From NCBI GenBank assembly GCA_021234155.1, contig JAJEKV010000026.1, forward strand, positions 3,102,001-3,166,000: a stretch of 64,000 nucleotides of DNA. Reading direction: 5' to 3'. Position numbers and translations under genes: made by a program. Source of the DNA: Isoetes taiwanensis. Taxonomy: Eukaryota > Streptophyta > Lycopodiopsida > Isoetales > Isoetaceae. Numbering within the stretch: position 1 is the stretch's first letter; each line of letters opens with the position of its first letter. The notes beneath the pieces are model-generated. The model saw nothing but the letters and a program-made list of their open reading frames with translations, did not search any database and had not been told where the DNA came from. Shown piece after piece: positions 31,079 to 43,008 of the stretch.

Positions 31079-33422
31079 TCTTATATTATAATGTTATAAC
31101 GTAATTCCTGGATTGGATCAAGCCCTAATTTGAATGGTCGAGATCATCTAGGTGCATCTAAAGGCCGAGATTTCTCGCACAACTTCCTACCACTGTCATT
31201 GACCATATTGTGATCTCTTATGGGGAAAGGGTAAAGAAAAAGGGAGGAAAAGGAAAAGGGAGGAGGAAAGAGAGAACGTGAAGGGGCAAAAAGGCACGGG
31301 GAAAAGGGAAAAAGAGAAGGGAAAAATGGTGGGATAAGAGAAGAGAAAAATGAATGGGAAAGGGGAAAGGGAAAGAAAAAATCACAACGGAACCTGAGAA
31401 AAGGGCATGAGGAAAAGGGAAAGAGGTAAAGGGGAAAAGGGAAAGGGAAATGGCATAGGAGAAAGGGAAAGAGTGGGGAAAAGGGTCAAGAATGGGAAAA
31501 GGAAGGAAAAAAAAAGAGCATGGGAAAGGGTAAAGAAAAAGGGAGGAAAAGGAAAAGGGAGGAGGAAAGAGAGAACGTGAAGGGGCAAAAAGGCACGGGG
31601 AAAAGGGAAAAAGAGAAGGGAAAAATGGTGGGATAAGAGAAGAGAAAAATGAATGGGAAAGGGGAAAGGGAAAGAAAAAATCACAACGGAACCTGAGAAA
31701 AGGGCATGAGGAAAAGGGAAAGAGGTAAAGGGGAAAAGGGAAAGGGAAATGGCATAGGAGAAAGGGAAAGAGTGGGGAAAAGGGTCAAGAATGGGAAAAG
31801 GAAGGGAAAAAAAAAAAGAGCATGGAAAGGGAAAGGAAAAAAGAGCATGGGAAAAAGGAGAAAAAGGGGAAAGGGTGAGGAAAGAAGAAAAGGAAAGGGA
31901 AAAAAGTGGCATGGAAAAGGAAAAGAGAGAGGGAAAGGGAAGGGAAAAGGGGCACCGAGAAAAAATAAAAGAGTGAAAGATTGGGAAAATGAGGAAAAGG
32001 GCAGGGAAAAGGGGAACAGGAGAAGGGAAGGGAAAAAAGGCATGAAAAAAGGGGAAGTAAAAGCAGAAAGAAAAAAGGAGAGGCAAAGTAGGAAATGGAA
32101 CCTGGAAAAATGGCATTAGACAAAGGGAAGAGGGAAATGAGAAAAGGGAAGGGGAAAGGCACGAGAACAAAAAAGGAAGAGGAAAAGGGTGAAGAAAGGG
32201 AAAAAGGAAGTGAAAAAAGACATGGAAAAAAAGATAAAGGAAGAGGAAAAGGGTGGGGAAAATAGGAAAACCAAAGAAAAAAGGAAAGAGAAAAAAATGT
32301 GGGAAGGGCATGGGGAAAAAGAAAGGAAGGGAGAAAGGTGAAGGAAAGGTAAAAGGGCACGAGGTAAAAAGATAAAGAGGAAAGGATCGGAAAGGAGGAA
32401 AATGGAAAGGAAAAAGTCCATCATGAAAAGGGAAAAGGAAAAAGGCCGAGAAAAGAAAAAGAGGGAAAGGGTCAGAAAAGGAGGAAAAGGGAGGGGGAAA
32501 AGGAGAACAGGAGAAGGGTGAGGAGCAATGAATTGAAAAAGAGGAAGAGGAAAGTGGAAAAGGGCACGGGCACAAAAGGAAGAAAAAAAGAGAGGGAAAG
32601 GTGAAAAATATTAGAGGAGAGGGAAAAGTGGAAAAGAGAAAAGGAGGAGAGGGTGGGGAAAGGAGAAAAATGGGCACATAAAAGGGTAGAGAAAAGGGAA
32701 TGGAAAGAGGCATAGGGAAAGAGAAAAGAAAAAAGAAGGAAGAATAGAAAGGGAAAAAGGACACCGGGAAAAGCGAAAGGGTGGTGAAAGAATGAAAAGG
32801 GAAGGGAAAGGAAAAAGGAAAAGGAAGGCGGAAAGTAGAGAAGGCGGAAATTGGAAAAGAGAAATGGAAAAGGGCAAGGGATAAAGAGGAAGAGGATGGG
32901 TAAAGGAAGGAAAAGGGCATATGAAAAGGTGGGAAAAAGAGAACGAAAAAGGGTCATGGGAAAAGGGAAAGGGAAAGTGGAAAGTAAAAGAAAAAGGAAG
33001 GGAAAAAAGAGAGGGAAAAATAAGAAGGGCAGAGAAAGGATGAAAAGGGAAGGGAAAAAATCCGTCAGAAAAAAAGGGAAGGGAAAAAGGAAAAGGGGAA
33101 AGGGAAGGGAAGTGAAGGGAAAAGGGGTTGAAAAAAGGGAAAAAAAAGGGGAAGGGAAAAAGAAGATATGTAGGAAACATAAGAAAAAAGGGAAAAGGAA
33201 ACAGGAAAGTGTGTAGGAAAATGAGGGAAAAGGAAAATGCGGAATAGAGCAAAAGGCAAAGGGAAAAGGAAGGGTGTCGAATGCACAAAAGCCTCTTAAA
33301 GCTCAGCAATGCTGGGATTAGTTTCTATTATACTAGATTTATGAAAAGGAGTCCGAGCTGAATAGGTTTTTGTCCACATAGATTCCCAACTTATGCCCAG
33401 CAACGCTGGGCACCATTACTAG
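31079..33422 (+). mobile_element. Non-autonomous Helitron (2.3 kb) carrying polypurine DNA
   Basis: The 5' end is TCTTATATTATAATGTT at 31079. The 3' end is the hairpin GCCCAGCAACGCTGGGC (33395-33411), a 7-base spacer and CTAG at 33419-33422. The neighbours are A (31078) and T (33423), as required for Helitron insertion at AT without target duplication. Both ends are nearly identical to those of the element at 59102-62585, which confirms the boundaries. No Rep/helicase gene is present. Confidence 0.85.
31220..33290. repeat. Two-kilobase polypurine tract (AAAAGGG-type)
   Basis: Almost pure A and G on the plus strand for about 2.07 kb, in units such as GGGAAAAGG with occasional CAT/CAC. It contains a precise tandem duplication with period 299 bp (about 31224-31522 and 31523-31822). 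Long open frames on both strands (Lys/Gly/Glu-rich on plus, Phe/Pro/Ser/Leu-rich on minus, up to 512 codons) are products of the composition and not genes. Such tracts can form triplex (H-) DNA. Confidence 0.9.
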
Positions 33423-35250
33423 TTTGCTATAGATGATTTTGTGGAGAGAGACAAAATCCATGCTCATGGTAATTGTGCTTCTTGATATCAAGGTGAGTTG
33501 GCATGCAATTTTGTTTTGTGTAGAATTGTATGCTAGGACTAGCTATCTCTATATAATGGTTTGGAGCAAACTGTGAAATGTAAGCAAGATTTGTCTACGT
33601 GGCAACCATATTGACCATTTTGATGGCAATAAAGTGATCGTGCATTTAGATAATATGGAATTATTTCTTTTGCTCTCTGTTTTCAATCTCTACAATAACA
33701 GAGATAATATGGAATTATTTCTTTTGCTCTCTGTTTGCTTTATTAGGTAGGAGATCTGCAAGTAGATAGTAGGAGATTTGCAAATCAACAGATATCTGAA
33801 CATTATGCAGGGGCAATTGTTAAGATATGCAACTGCCAGCTAGTTCAATTAAAAGTTCATAGATCTAGATAATGCCATTTGCAAGCCACAAACATTTCAT
33901 GGATAGCAGATGCCATCAGAAAAAAGCCAATTAAGGGTACATATGCATAGTAGCAGAGCAAGGGCTTTGTGATCCTGGAGGGGTCTCTGAAGTAAATTGC
34001 AAAAGTCTTATAGACCTAAGTTTTATATTATAGCAACACAATTTGAGGTCGTATAATTGCAATTGTGGTGTGAGATTTATTCATTGACACCATCCAATTG
34101 AGAAACAAATTGTTTTTTGTGGGGGAATGCAAGTTAGACCAATGAAAATCTTAATGCAGAGTTGCCAAGCATGCAGTTCTGTGTATTATTCCAGAACATA
34201 TTCAAGTATTTTGATAAACAGGGTGTCATCTCAAGTTATTTCTCAATCATGTGCTGCAGACTAATGCCCTATTAATAAGTAGCATAGATTGATAGTCCTT
34301 ATTTGCTAGGGACTGTTGGAAACTGGGTATTGTTCGGCAATATAAGGATTGGTCCAAGATATTGAAAATCTATCATTTTCTAGAATGATTCAAAAGATCA
34401 CCTTTTAGATCCTGTTCTTAATGCCATTGTTCCTTTTTAATAAAATATGATTTTTTTTCTAGACTTTTATGAACCAACAACACACAAAATACAAGTGGCT
34501 CAATCACGTTTAATAACTTAAATGCTAAGGTTCTATTTGCTATGCAATGTAACTTTAATGACCGACTTTTTTTTGAAACCAATTCAACCATGGGCGTTTT
34601 TATACAGTGCCATTCATTGTTATTTAGGCATAAGATAGATTTAAATGTTACAAGCTGAAAAGGTGGCTTGCAAGTACAATGCACATCCACTAATTACTTG
34701 GTCTCCATTGTTAATCTCTAGGTTAATTTTAGTGATTATGTAACAACTTAGAAATAAGGTTTGCATAATCTCTGCTTCTGGTTATTGCATCAACCTTTGG
34801 CAATATGACGTGTTGAGTATGGGGTGTTTTTGGATTGCCCCTGTTAAGGGGGCAATTTGTTAGAGGGAGGGTTGGTTTTGGCATATTCTGGCATATCAGG
34901 GGTATATCTGATAATCTGACGGCCGTCATTACTGATTGTTTTTCCGGCGGTGAAAAACTTTTTGGTTTTTTTGCGTATGAATATACGCTAAGGTTTTCCG
35001 TGTTTTGGACGCCAAATTATTTTTCCGGCGATCGGAAACTCGTTTTTTTTTGTGAAAAACTATTGGTTTTTTAAACCTTTGGGCTAGAGATTCCTTTTTT
35101 TAGAATTTATCTTTGGGTTTCCTGCTCTTTCTGCTCGCCTGCTTATAGGTACAGATTAAGATCTGGGTTTCTATTTCATTTCTCATGCATGTTCTATCTG
35201 TGTTTTCGCCAGTTTTAATTGGAGTTGTTTAAAATTTTACTAGATTTATA
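33423..35250. other. Intergenic DNA upstream of the aminotransferase gene
   Basis: AT-rich without recognisable genes. A 55-bp unit (GATAATATGGAATTATTTCT, then TTTGCTCTCTG) is tandemly duplicated at about 33648-33740. Positions 34930-35060 contain two TTTTTCCGGCG motifs; this part may be promoter or 5' UTR of the next gene. Confidence 0.5.
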
Positions 35251-35253
35251 CAG

Positions 35254-36928
35254 TTGTGGCATTGTTTGCCTCACAAGTTGACAAGCAAATCATTGAGGCG
35301 AAAGTTCATTGGTAGTACAATCTACCTAAAAGCAAAACCACAGTGGCAGGATGTCGTTTTCCTTGCCGAAGGAAATAAGGGGTTACATGCGCCGACGGGT
35401 GCAGCTTCACTAATCAGTTATTTCACTGTTAGAGGTACAAGCTATAGCACTGCATTTGTACCTTCAGGGATAATTCAGCAACAAGCTGCCAAGACTTTGG
35501 ACACTTGCTATGAAGCATCTGACTTAGAATCTAAAGATCTCCAGATTAACAGATCTAAAAATCTACAGGTTACTAATCTTAAATCCACAGGTTGTATTTA
35601 ATATTTTTCAATTTTTGTAGTCTGGTATTCATACGAATTTCTTGGGATGTTGTTTTTGTATAATAGATTAAACCAAAGATAGATGCTGAGGTTCTCCGGT
35701 TTGGGGCTCATTATACCGATCATATGCTTCAAATTGTTTGGAAAGAAGGAATTGGCTGGGAAGCTCCTGCTATTAATCCCCTTGGTGCACTGCAAATCCA
35801 TCCGTGTGCTCAGGTTAGGACCAAGGACTTACATGTTTTTGTGTGTTTAAAATATGATGTACTGAACTTGCACACAAAAGAACTTTTTTCCTTTGGAATC
35901 AATAAAAATTTATTCCTTGCACTTATCAACAAAAGTGTCCAGTGCACATCCCATCATGTTAGCGTAAGATTACATTGGTGCAGAAAACAATTTTACTTTT
36001 CGCAATTTGTTTCTCAAAGTTACATGTCCCGCTATCAATCATAAATTGATGTTCACAGGTATTGCATTATGGGCTCGAGTGCTTTGAAGGCATGAAAGCG
36101 TACAAAGGAAAGGATGGTTGCATTCGGCTTTTCCGTCCAGATATGCATATGGACCGCTTGCTACGCTCAGTTAAACGCCTAGCTCTACCACAGTTTGATA
36201 AGGTTTGTTTCCTTATTATACATATATTGTACATTCTTGAAAAAGTGATGGGACTCTTTCTCATGTGGTTAAAACATATACTCTTTTCTATATGTTATAC
36301 ATACACATTTCACTATAAAAGTTTAATTAGGCATAAACATAACATATTTGTGCATGTTATACTGTCCAAGTACGTTTCTAATGTGTATGCTATCTCTCAT
36401 ATCAGCTGCGATACCTCAGAAGGAAGGTTTCTCCATTTATATCCGTCCGACAGTCATTGCAACCCATCCATTTCTTGGTGTGGGACCTCCAAAAGAAGCA
36501 ATGCTTTATATGATTTTGTCTCCCCGTTGGTCCTTACTTTCCCAATCGGTCTGAAACCAATACGGTTATTTGTCGACACAAAGAATGTTGGGGCCTTTCC
36601 AGAGGAATTGGTGATAAAAAGGCTGGTGGTAATTATGCTCCTACTATAGTTCCTCAACTAGAGGCAGCCAAACGTGGTTGCTCACAAGTTCTTTATGTAC
36701 TTGATGATGGAATAGACGGAGGCCGCATTTGTGAATCGAGCAATGAACATGTTTTTTCTTTTTAAACTGATTCTTCTAGCTTAAAATGGAATTGGTGACT
36801 CCCCCTTTAGATGGGCTTATTCTTCCTGGAGTTACTAGAGATACAGTGTTAGTGCTTGCAAATTTGTTGGGGAATATTAAAGTTTCGGAACGGCCATTAC
36901 GTCTTGCTGAGGTGACTGGTTTAGCCCT
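35254..36928 (+). pseudogene. Branched-chain amino acid aminotransferase gene fragment, metazoan/fungal-like type
   Basis: BCATs transaminate Leu, Ile and Val using pyridoxal phosphate. Exons seen: about 35669-35814 (LRFGAHYTDHMLQIVW, WEAPAINPLGALQIHP); 36059-36202 ([37 protein letters not shown]); about 36415-36650 ([20 protein letters not shown]); 36600-36720 ([20 protein letters not shown]); about 36783-36913 ([16 protein letters not shown], where ILPGVTR is a family hallmark). AG/GT borders flank the first two. The exon between FDK and PQKEGF is not found, and at least four indels shift the frame after 36500. The Lys that carries PLP in this family lies in the KxGGNY region and is represented by KAGGNY. 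Similarity is to the cytosolic/mitochondrial animal type rather than the usual plant plastid type. The 3' end stops where the 14.7-kb element begins. Confidence 0.75.
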
Positions 36929-36953
36929 TTGACACACACCTTTGACTACAAAT

Positions 36954-37640
36954 GGGCTCAGGATAGTCTTACCCTGGTTTCGGGGATCCCGGAGGTAAAA
37001 AAACCGTCCTCCGGTATCACCGCCAGGGCTCGACGGAATCCGTTTCAGGACCCCCCGTTTCACCGTACTGACACACATGAGGGGTCCTGCATAAATCTGG
37101 GCCGTCCGCCCACGCGACACATCCGGGCCGTCCGTGGTGTTCCCCGCCTCCGGTATCACCGACGCCTGATCCCGCCCTCCGGGATCCCCATGCCCTGGCC
37201 GATAACCGCGCCCCGATATCAGCCCTGGGTGTGATCCCCTCCTCCGGGATCGCCATCGCGTGGCCGACCTCCGGGATCGCCATCGCGTGGCCTCCGGGAT
37301 CACCACCATGGCCGACATCGGCCGACATCGGGGACCCAGGAAGATGCTGCCCTCCGGGATCCCGGAAAGGACTCTGGCCGATAACCGCGCCCCGATATCG
37401 GCCGTGGTGAATCCCTCCTCCGGGATCACCGATACCCCCCGGGCGTGATTACTTCCTCCGGGATCACCGGAATGCGACGGCAGTGATCCCCTCCTCCGGG
37501 ATCGCCATCGCTGGCCGATATCGGATGCCCGTTATACGCCAGGCTTATTCCGACCTCCGGGATCCCCGAAAGTCCTTCGGTGAAAACCTCCTCGGGATCA
37601 CCACTTTGCCTTGGCCAAAGCGGGGCCGCCCACGGTTCAA
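36954..37640 (+). repeat. Left terminal inverted repeat, GC-rich (CTCCGGGATC arrays)
   Basis: The first 70 bp match the complement of the right end almost perfectly; the rest is a mosaic of CTCCGGGATCACC, CCGATATCGG and GATCCC motifs in the same order as the right arm, with indels. Very GC-rich against AT-rich surroundings. Open frames on both strands are incidental. Confidence 0.85.
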
Positions 37641-38092
37641 TCGATGCCATTGGTTTGAATTAATGCCCGGCGGCCGTGTCGGGTGTCGTCGCCATCCACT
37701 AATGGTGTAACCGAGAGCCGGAAAACCGCCAGCTATTCGTGACGCCCACTTGCGAAGTCGCCACGCAGCGGGGGGATTCGAGGAAGGGAGCACGCTGGTG
37801 CGATGGCTATGTCCAACTCGCGGCGCCAAGAACGATTGCCCTTTCCGGACCGAACCCATTTGAAAGGGCCCGATTCTTCTTAATCCAGAGGGCGCATTTC
37901 CGCCCAAGCATCTGCCGAAAGTATTTAAAGGTAAGCGCCATGGACAGATCCGTTGTTAAAGTCTATTTTAGTCTTATTCTAACCGGTTATGTTATTTTAC
38001 AGATGGTGGAGGAGTCGATTAACTTCGAAATCAGCCTAAATACCTCCATTAACGAGAATTGGAATGGGGAAATGGAAGGAAACTCGGCTTGA

Positions 38093-38716
38093 CCATTACC
38101 CGACTGCCTCAAAGTTATTGCTCAGATTGAATCCGACCAAGAGGTTCAATCCCCGAACAAGAAGAGATTAAGGGCAGAAGCAAGAGCTAAGGGCGCTTCA
38201 CCACAGAAGAATACCCCTGTTGCCAGGGACGAGGCTTCAGTTGATGGCCAATGCCACGAAAAAGCAGATGATCTAAAGAATGCTAAAAATGCAGATGAGG
38301 GGGATGAGGCCCCGAAAAGTAATATTGAATGTTTTAACATCAATCCAAGCGATGAACTGACCACTGAAGAAATTTTGAAGGACTACAGGTATGATCAGGT
38401 CAGTCGAAAATGGCGTTGCCAGGTCGATGACTGCAGCAAATCCTACAGCACGAAGATCGAACTGGAGAATCATAGATTCAGGGTGCATCAATTATGGCAA
38501 AATTACAGGCTTCCAGATGCCCCGAGGGGTCGAATTCCGAAGAACAAGGCTGAGGTGAGGGTTAGAGATTATGGGAAGATAAGTGTGGAGAGATCTCTTG
38601 ACCCCGACTTCAAATTTAGCCAACAAAGTTGCGTATTAAACGGGAGCAAATCATTGAAACGAGAGCGAAAGGAATATTCCTTAAAGATTCCCCCTTTTTT
38701 TACAAAAAGGGGGTAA
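38093..38716 (+). CDS. C2H2 zinc-finger protein fragment
   Basis: An open frame of about 208 codons without an obvious ATG. After an acidic/basic linker (with the NLS-like NKKRLRAEARAKG) comes one clear C2H2 finger, WRCQVDDCSKSYSTKIELEN followed by HRFRVH, near residues 101-126. The finger is C-x4-C-x12-H-x4-H. An in-frame TGA at 38090-38092 separates it from an upstream open stretch (37739-38089). It ends shortly after in a Lys-rich segment. It lies just inside the left TIR; a DNA-binding accessory protein of the element is possible. No other domain recognised. Confidence 0.45.
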   Translation, partial: PLPDCLKVIAQIESDQEVQSPNKKRLRAEARAKGASPQKNTPVARDEASVDGQCHEKADDLKNAKNADEGDEAPKSNIECFNINPSDELTTEEILKDYRYDQVSRKWRCQVDDCSKSYSTKIELENHRFRVHQLWQNYRLPDAPRGRIPKNKAEVRVRDYGKISVERSLDPDFKFSQQSCVLNGSKSLKRERKEYSLKIPPFFTKRG

Positions 38717-38719
38717 AAC

Positions 38720-39050
38720 GAGGTTAAAAAAAAAAGATGCATGAAATTCTATTTTGACCCCCCCAAAAGTGACTAATTTTTTTGTGCAACGAAAGAATTG
38801 ACTGTTTGAAAGTGTCATTTTTCTTAGCAAATAGAATGTTCTTGAAGTATATTTTACGTGAGAAACCCTAATTTCAGAGGATAAAATATTTAACAAAAAA
38901 TTGAAGTTAGTCCGTAACTGAAACTGTAGTATTCTCAAAATTTGAAGATACAATCTTCATATCCACAACAAAATTTACAGTTTTTTTCTAAGACTCAGTT
39001 ATGTGCAAAAGTGTGAGGAGTGATGAAGGAGGGATCCAAGACGTCATCAT
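38720..39050. other. Spacer between zinc-finger ORF and DUF7869-type gene
   Basis: AT-rich, with CCCCCTTTTTTTACAAAAAGGGGG (pairing arms of 6-7 bases) near 38690-38712. No gene. Confidence 0.4.
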
Positions 39051-39056
39051 GTTCAT

Positions 39057-41494
39057 TTATACCATCCTCATCACCTTCACTTTTTTTTTCATCACTAGAG
39101 GAAGTGCTTGAGTTATCTTCCTCATCACTATCAACGATGGTGTAGCATTGCCACCACCTTCTTCATCCTCTTCTTCGTAATTACAAGCTTTTTTAAGCAA
39201 ATTGATAGTCCTCTGGCGTAGACGATTGTCAGATTTCAATTTAAAATCATAGCACAATATAGTCACGTCATTAAGGATCAGCTCATCCCTACAACCCACC
39301 TTCTTGGACTTTCTTCCTTTTCCTTGGCTTCTCATTTCTAACTCATATCTACCTTCAAAAGCATTTTCTGATCGTGTTGCAAGCCAATGAATCTTGAGTT
39401 TAGTGACTAAGCCTTCCTCCTTGACGGTGTCAAGCACTTTTGCTATCCAGAAAGGTCGACCTTTGTCATCCTCCTCAGTTGGAAGAGCAATTAGCATACC
39501 CTTGCAAATTTCTGTGATATTACCTTGAGGTTCATTCCCAAAAGTCTTGGTCCGAGGTACATGACTCGATCCTCATCTTCTTCTACTGCAGGTGCTAATG
39601 TAGCACTGCTTGGACCTGCTTGGTGCTGGGGTTGATGGAAGGTGTTAGGCCATCGAAATGGTTCTTGCAACTGTCTTAGAGCTATATTTTTCACAACAAT
39701 TTTCTGTTTGAGAAAGAAATTACTCCACCACATCCGATCTTCTTCTAAGAAGTACTTAAAGCTCGAGGAAATTCCATTTTCAATGGCTTTTAAGGATGAC
39801 TCTGGGGTACTTTTCTTCTGCTTGGACTCCTTAGGATTTTTGAGAGGAAGTTGTTCAGCACGTTCTATGAAGGAAGTGTCTGGAATATATTTAAGGAAGC
39901 GTAATCCCTCTTGTGGACTCCAATCCTTAGTTGTGGTATACTTTTTCCCCTGTAAGAAACTCTGGCCATCCTTCAAGTAGAACTTGATGTGATGTTGAAA
40001 GGTGAGATCATTCAACTTGTTCACGGCTTGTTCTCTCGTCAATGCGAGCTGAGAGAGAAAACAAACTCTCTCAAATCAGCGGTCTCTTTAAGAAGATCGA
40101 CATCGAGTGGGAGTGTAAGAATCTTCAATAATTGAACTAATGTAGGAAGGGAGAAAGCCTTCTTCCTTCTAAAGCGCATGAGAAAATCTGGCGAACATCC
40201 GGTCAATCGATCATGAGTGTGGCCTACAAGTAAAAAACCGAGCTTCACTTTTCTAAAGATCCCTAGCTCCACTAACATAGCACAAAGATGCAAAGAGTGT
40301 TTGATTCTTGTTCTCCCTTGTAGTATTGTCAAGTTGCGGTAAAAGCACCGGTGGTAATTGCTCTTGCTTTCATACGACCTGGTTAAGAATTGTAATTGTG
40401 AGGTTCGGTCACCATGCAAGTTTGGATATGTCAAAAATACTTTGCACTTTAGACTTCCTTTGAAGACCATAGCTCCTACAAGGTGGACCTTAACAAAACA
40501 TTCCTCCGGCACATCTTTAGGAATGTTCAAGAAATGTGGTAGAGTAGTTTTTTTTGGTCCATTCCATCAATCACAACACATATATATATTGCGGCCGGAC
40601 GCTCAAGAGCTTTTTTTTTTCGTGTTTGGCAAGCTTTCTTCTCTCTGCACGTTGTTGTTCACGATGTGTCCGGCAAGGTTCTCATTGCACAATATCGTAG
40701 AAAGAAATAAGGTCAAAGCATTTTTTTTTTAAAACAAGTGAGAGTTTGAAGAACATGAGCTTACTTCTTTTCGACTTACGCCTTTGCGGTTTCTCTTTGA
40801 CTTTTAATTCTCGCACACCTTGAGCAAAATGGACATTCAGTGTCTCCTCGAATTTTCACTAAACCGAATTCACTTTTCCACAATCTGGTGAAGTGTGAGT
40901 AAGAGATGTCTTTGAAGTTGAGTGCAAGTCTCTTTGTACTCATTAAAAACATCTTTTGGTGATGTTATCGGTTAAATGATACATGTTGCTTGTTAGGCAG
41001 CTTCTCACATGTTTCTCTAAAATATTTCTCCATCCATGACACAGCAGAAGGGCATGCATGGTTACTACTCTTCTTGGTCCACAATGATCATCAATTGCTG
41101 GATTTTTGTCCGATCTTTTGTGTATTCTAGACATTCCGGTAGTCCCTAAACGGTGGACAACCATAAAGCATTTCGGCAAACTTCTTGACTAAGTAATGTA
41201 GTGCAAGAAGGTGTTCTTGGTCTGGCCTTACATGATAGGCCAAGTAGGCATTCCTCGTCAGCCAATGTCATTGAACTGTAGTTGTCTCTAATTGCTCGTA
41301 ATTTAGACATGTTAAATTTGTTGATGCAACCCAATGAGCAAAGATTTACTTCTTAAAAGTCTTCTCATTTTATGCTCGTCCATAAGGTTTCTTCTTCTTA
41401 CAGAGGAGCATGCTCTCACACCATAATCCACCTTGAATTTTTTGGTGGACCAGCTAGAGAACATGTAATCTCGTTGCGCCGTTGGTGTCTTCAT
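39057..41494 (-). pseudogene. DUF7869-type gene (transposase-like), several frameshifts
   Basis: Minus strand, from 41494 down: N-terminal segments rich in Cys/His/Arg (41494-40943), a zinc-binding patch CPFCSRC (near 40830), the first Asp motif VVIDGMDQ (near 40560), then HLVGAMVFKGSLKCKVFLTYPNLHGD, the motif QLDNTTRENKNQTLFA (near 40310), VGHTHD (near 40215), then a long C-terminal part (40042-39057) with LTFQHHIKFYLKDGQSF and FWIAKVLD. Order and spacing match the gene at 62640. Three overlapping frames (40530-40039, 40042-39491, 39497-39057) show indels. The three conserved acidic motifs suggest an RNase-H-like/DDE-type nuclease core; function is inferred. It diverges from the methyltransferase gene across the palindrome array at 42235-42960. 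Confidence 0.65.
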
Positions 41495-41499
41495 CTTCC

Positions 41500-42230
41500 G
41501 AAGAGAGTTCTACTGGGGGGGTGACCTCCTCTCGCCCTTAGTGGTGTGCTTGTAGAGGAGAACAAACCACGCATGTACAAGCTGTAAAAGGCGGAGGTGC
41601 GAGTGTTGAATGAAGGAGATGGGCCAGCATATGATGTGCCAAATAAAAGTTGTTGTAAGCGTCTTCACGGGAGTTCGATCGAACATCTCTCTTATAGCCC
41701 GGTGAAATTACGCAAACCCATGTGTCACCACGTTTGTGTGAAGAGGAGTAGATGCCGCGGGGTCGTCTTCATTTGTAGTGAAATCGTGGTGGGAGAAACG
41801 ATGGAGAATCTCACGATCTTGAGCGAGCCGTATTCTGGCATGTGTAAGTGAAGATGGAGAAACAACAAACGGGAGGTAGTCCGTTCAAAAATTTTGCTGA
41901 GGTCGAGCCATTGTAGTGTTGGGGATGGAACAAATGGTGGTGGAAGATTGCTACGGCAAATGGTGAGGGTTGGAAAGGTGGTGGCAGCCGGGTTTCCCTC
42001 CGGACTTGGAGAGGGTTGGAAAGGTGGTGGCGATCTACTAGTTCTTGGACTCGAGTTTCTTCTAGAAGTAACAAAGACCTTATCGAGGTAGGTGTTGAAG
42101 AAGCATCTCCGTCTTGTGTTCCATCCGGTAGAGGTACTTGGGCAAACAAATGGTGGTGGAAGTTTGTTCCTGGCGGTTAACCATTTCAAACAAGCGCAAA
42201 AATTGTGGGCTTGTTACTAACTCACAAGTC
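41500..42230 (-). other. Possible 5' region of the DUF7869-type gene
   Basis: Pro/Ser-rich minus-strand frames (41725-42189 and 41811-42149) with a repeated PPPFQPSP motif, matching a duplicated GGTTGGAAAGGTGGTGGC on the plus strand. Could be a disordered N-terminal region or a leader. No family recognised. Confidence 0.3.
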
Positions 42231-42234
42231 GATT

Positions 42235-42960
42235 GGACTAATGCTATTCGAGAATACAAATGCTATTCTGGAATAGTATTCTGTGTGCAGCATTTGCTGT
42301 GTGTGTGCAAGAATGCTATTCCAGAATACACTTATCCAGAGTGTTTGGACAAGACGTATTCCGCATCACATAGAAAAACACAACTGACAGTTGCCTACCT
42401 TTAAAAAGGAAAATTCGAAATTTCGATTCGTATTATTCCTTTTTCGGAGATTTAGTCGCCAGCCCAAAAGCCCTTCCGATTAATATATATTTGTCGTATT
42501 CCGATTCACATAGCGAAAACAATGGACGGGTAAGCATATAAAGTACATAGTACGCCTTTCTTTTGTTTTCGATTTGCTACGTAGGCCAAAGTGTATTCGA
42601 AATACACTTTGCCCATCGGCGAAAAGAGCAAAGTGTATTCGGAATACACTTTGCTCACATCGGCGAAGTGCAAAGCACTTTGCGCCGCCATGAGCAAAGT
42701 GTATTCCGTATACACTTTGCTTTCACCGATGGGCAAAGTGTATTCGGAATACATTTTGCTTGTAGTTTTGAGAACGCTTTGCTTTTTTACTAAAATCACA
42801 CACTTTTTAGCTGCAAATGCATAACTTTTATGTTAAAATTACCACGCTAAGTCTAATTTAGGTACACGAAATTGACTTAGACTGACAACATTTTAGCTTG
42901 TTTTCTTGTCTTTTTCTGGCCTTTAGGGCATAAGATTAGCAAATGTTATTCTGGAATACA
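42235..42960. repeat. Array 1 of GTATTCnGAATAC palindromes
   Basis: About eight palindromic copies (for example GTGTATTCGGAATACAC near 42630 and GTGTATTCCGTATACAC near 42698), often followed by TTTGC. They lie between the start regions of the divergent DUF7869-type and methyltransferase genes, where promoter or regulator-binding sites are expected. Confidence 0.75.
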
Positions 42961-43008
42961 AATTTCTTTTGAATTTCTGTCTTAACATGGTTGTTTTAAA
43001 CGTTTCAG

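Noticed and set aside
31382-32920. 512-codon minus-strand open frame (Phe/Pro/Ser/Leu-rich)
   Set aside because: It is the pyrimidine strand of the polypurine tract; lack of A/T-rich stop codons explains the openness. No domain, and other frames are also open.
34835-35074. 79-codon plus frame upstream of BCAT
   Set aside because: Low-complexity Phe-rich product from T-rich DNA with duplicated CCGGCG motifs; more likely promoter or UTR.
36776-37907. Overlapping long frames in the left TIR on both strands
   Set aside because: GC-rich repeat arrays (CTCCGGGATC) keep several frames open; no protein pattern is shared with the right arm.
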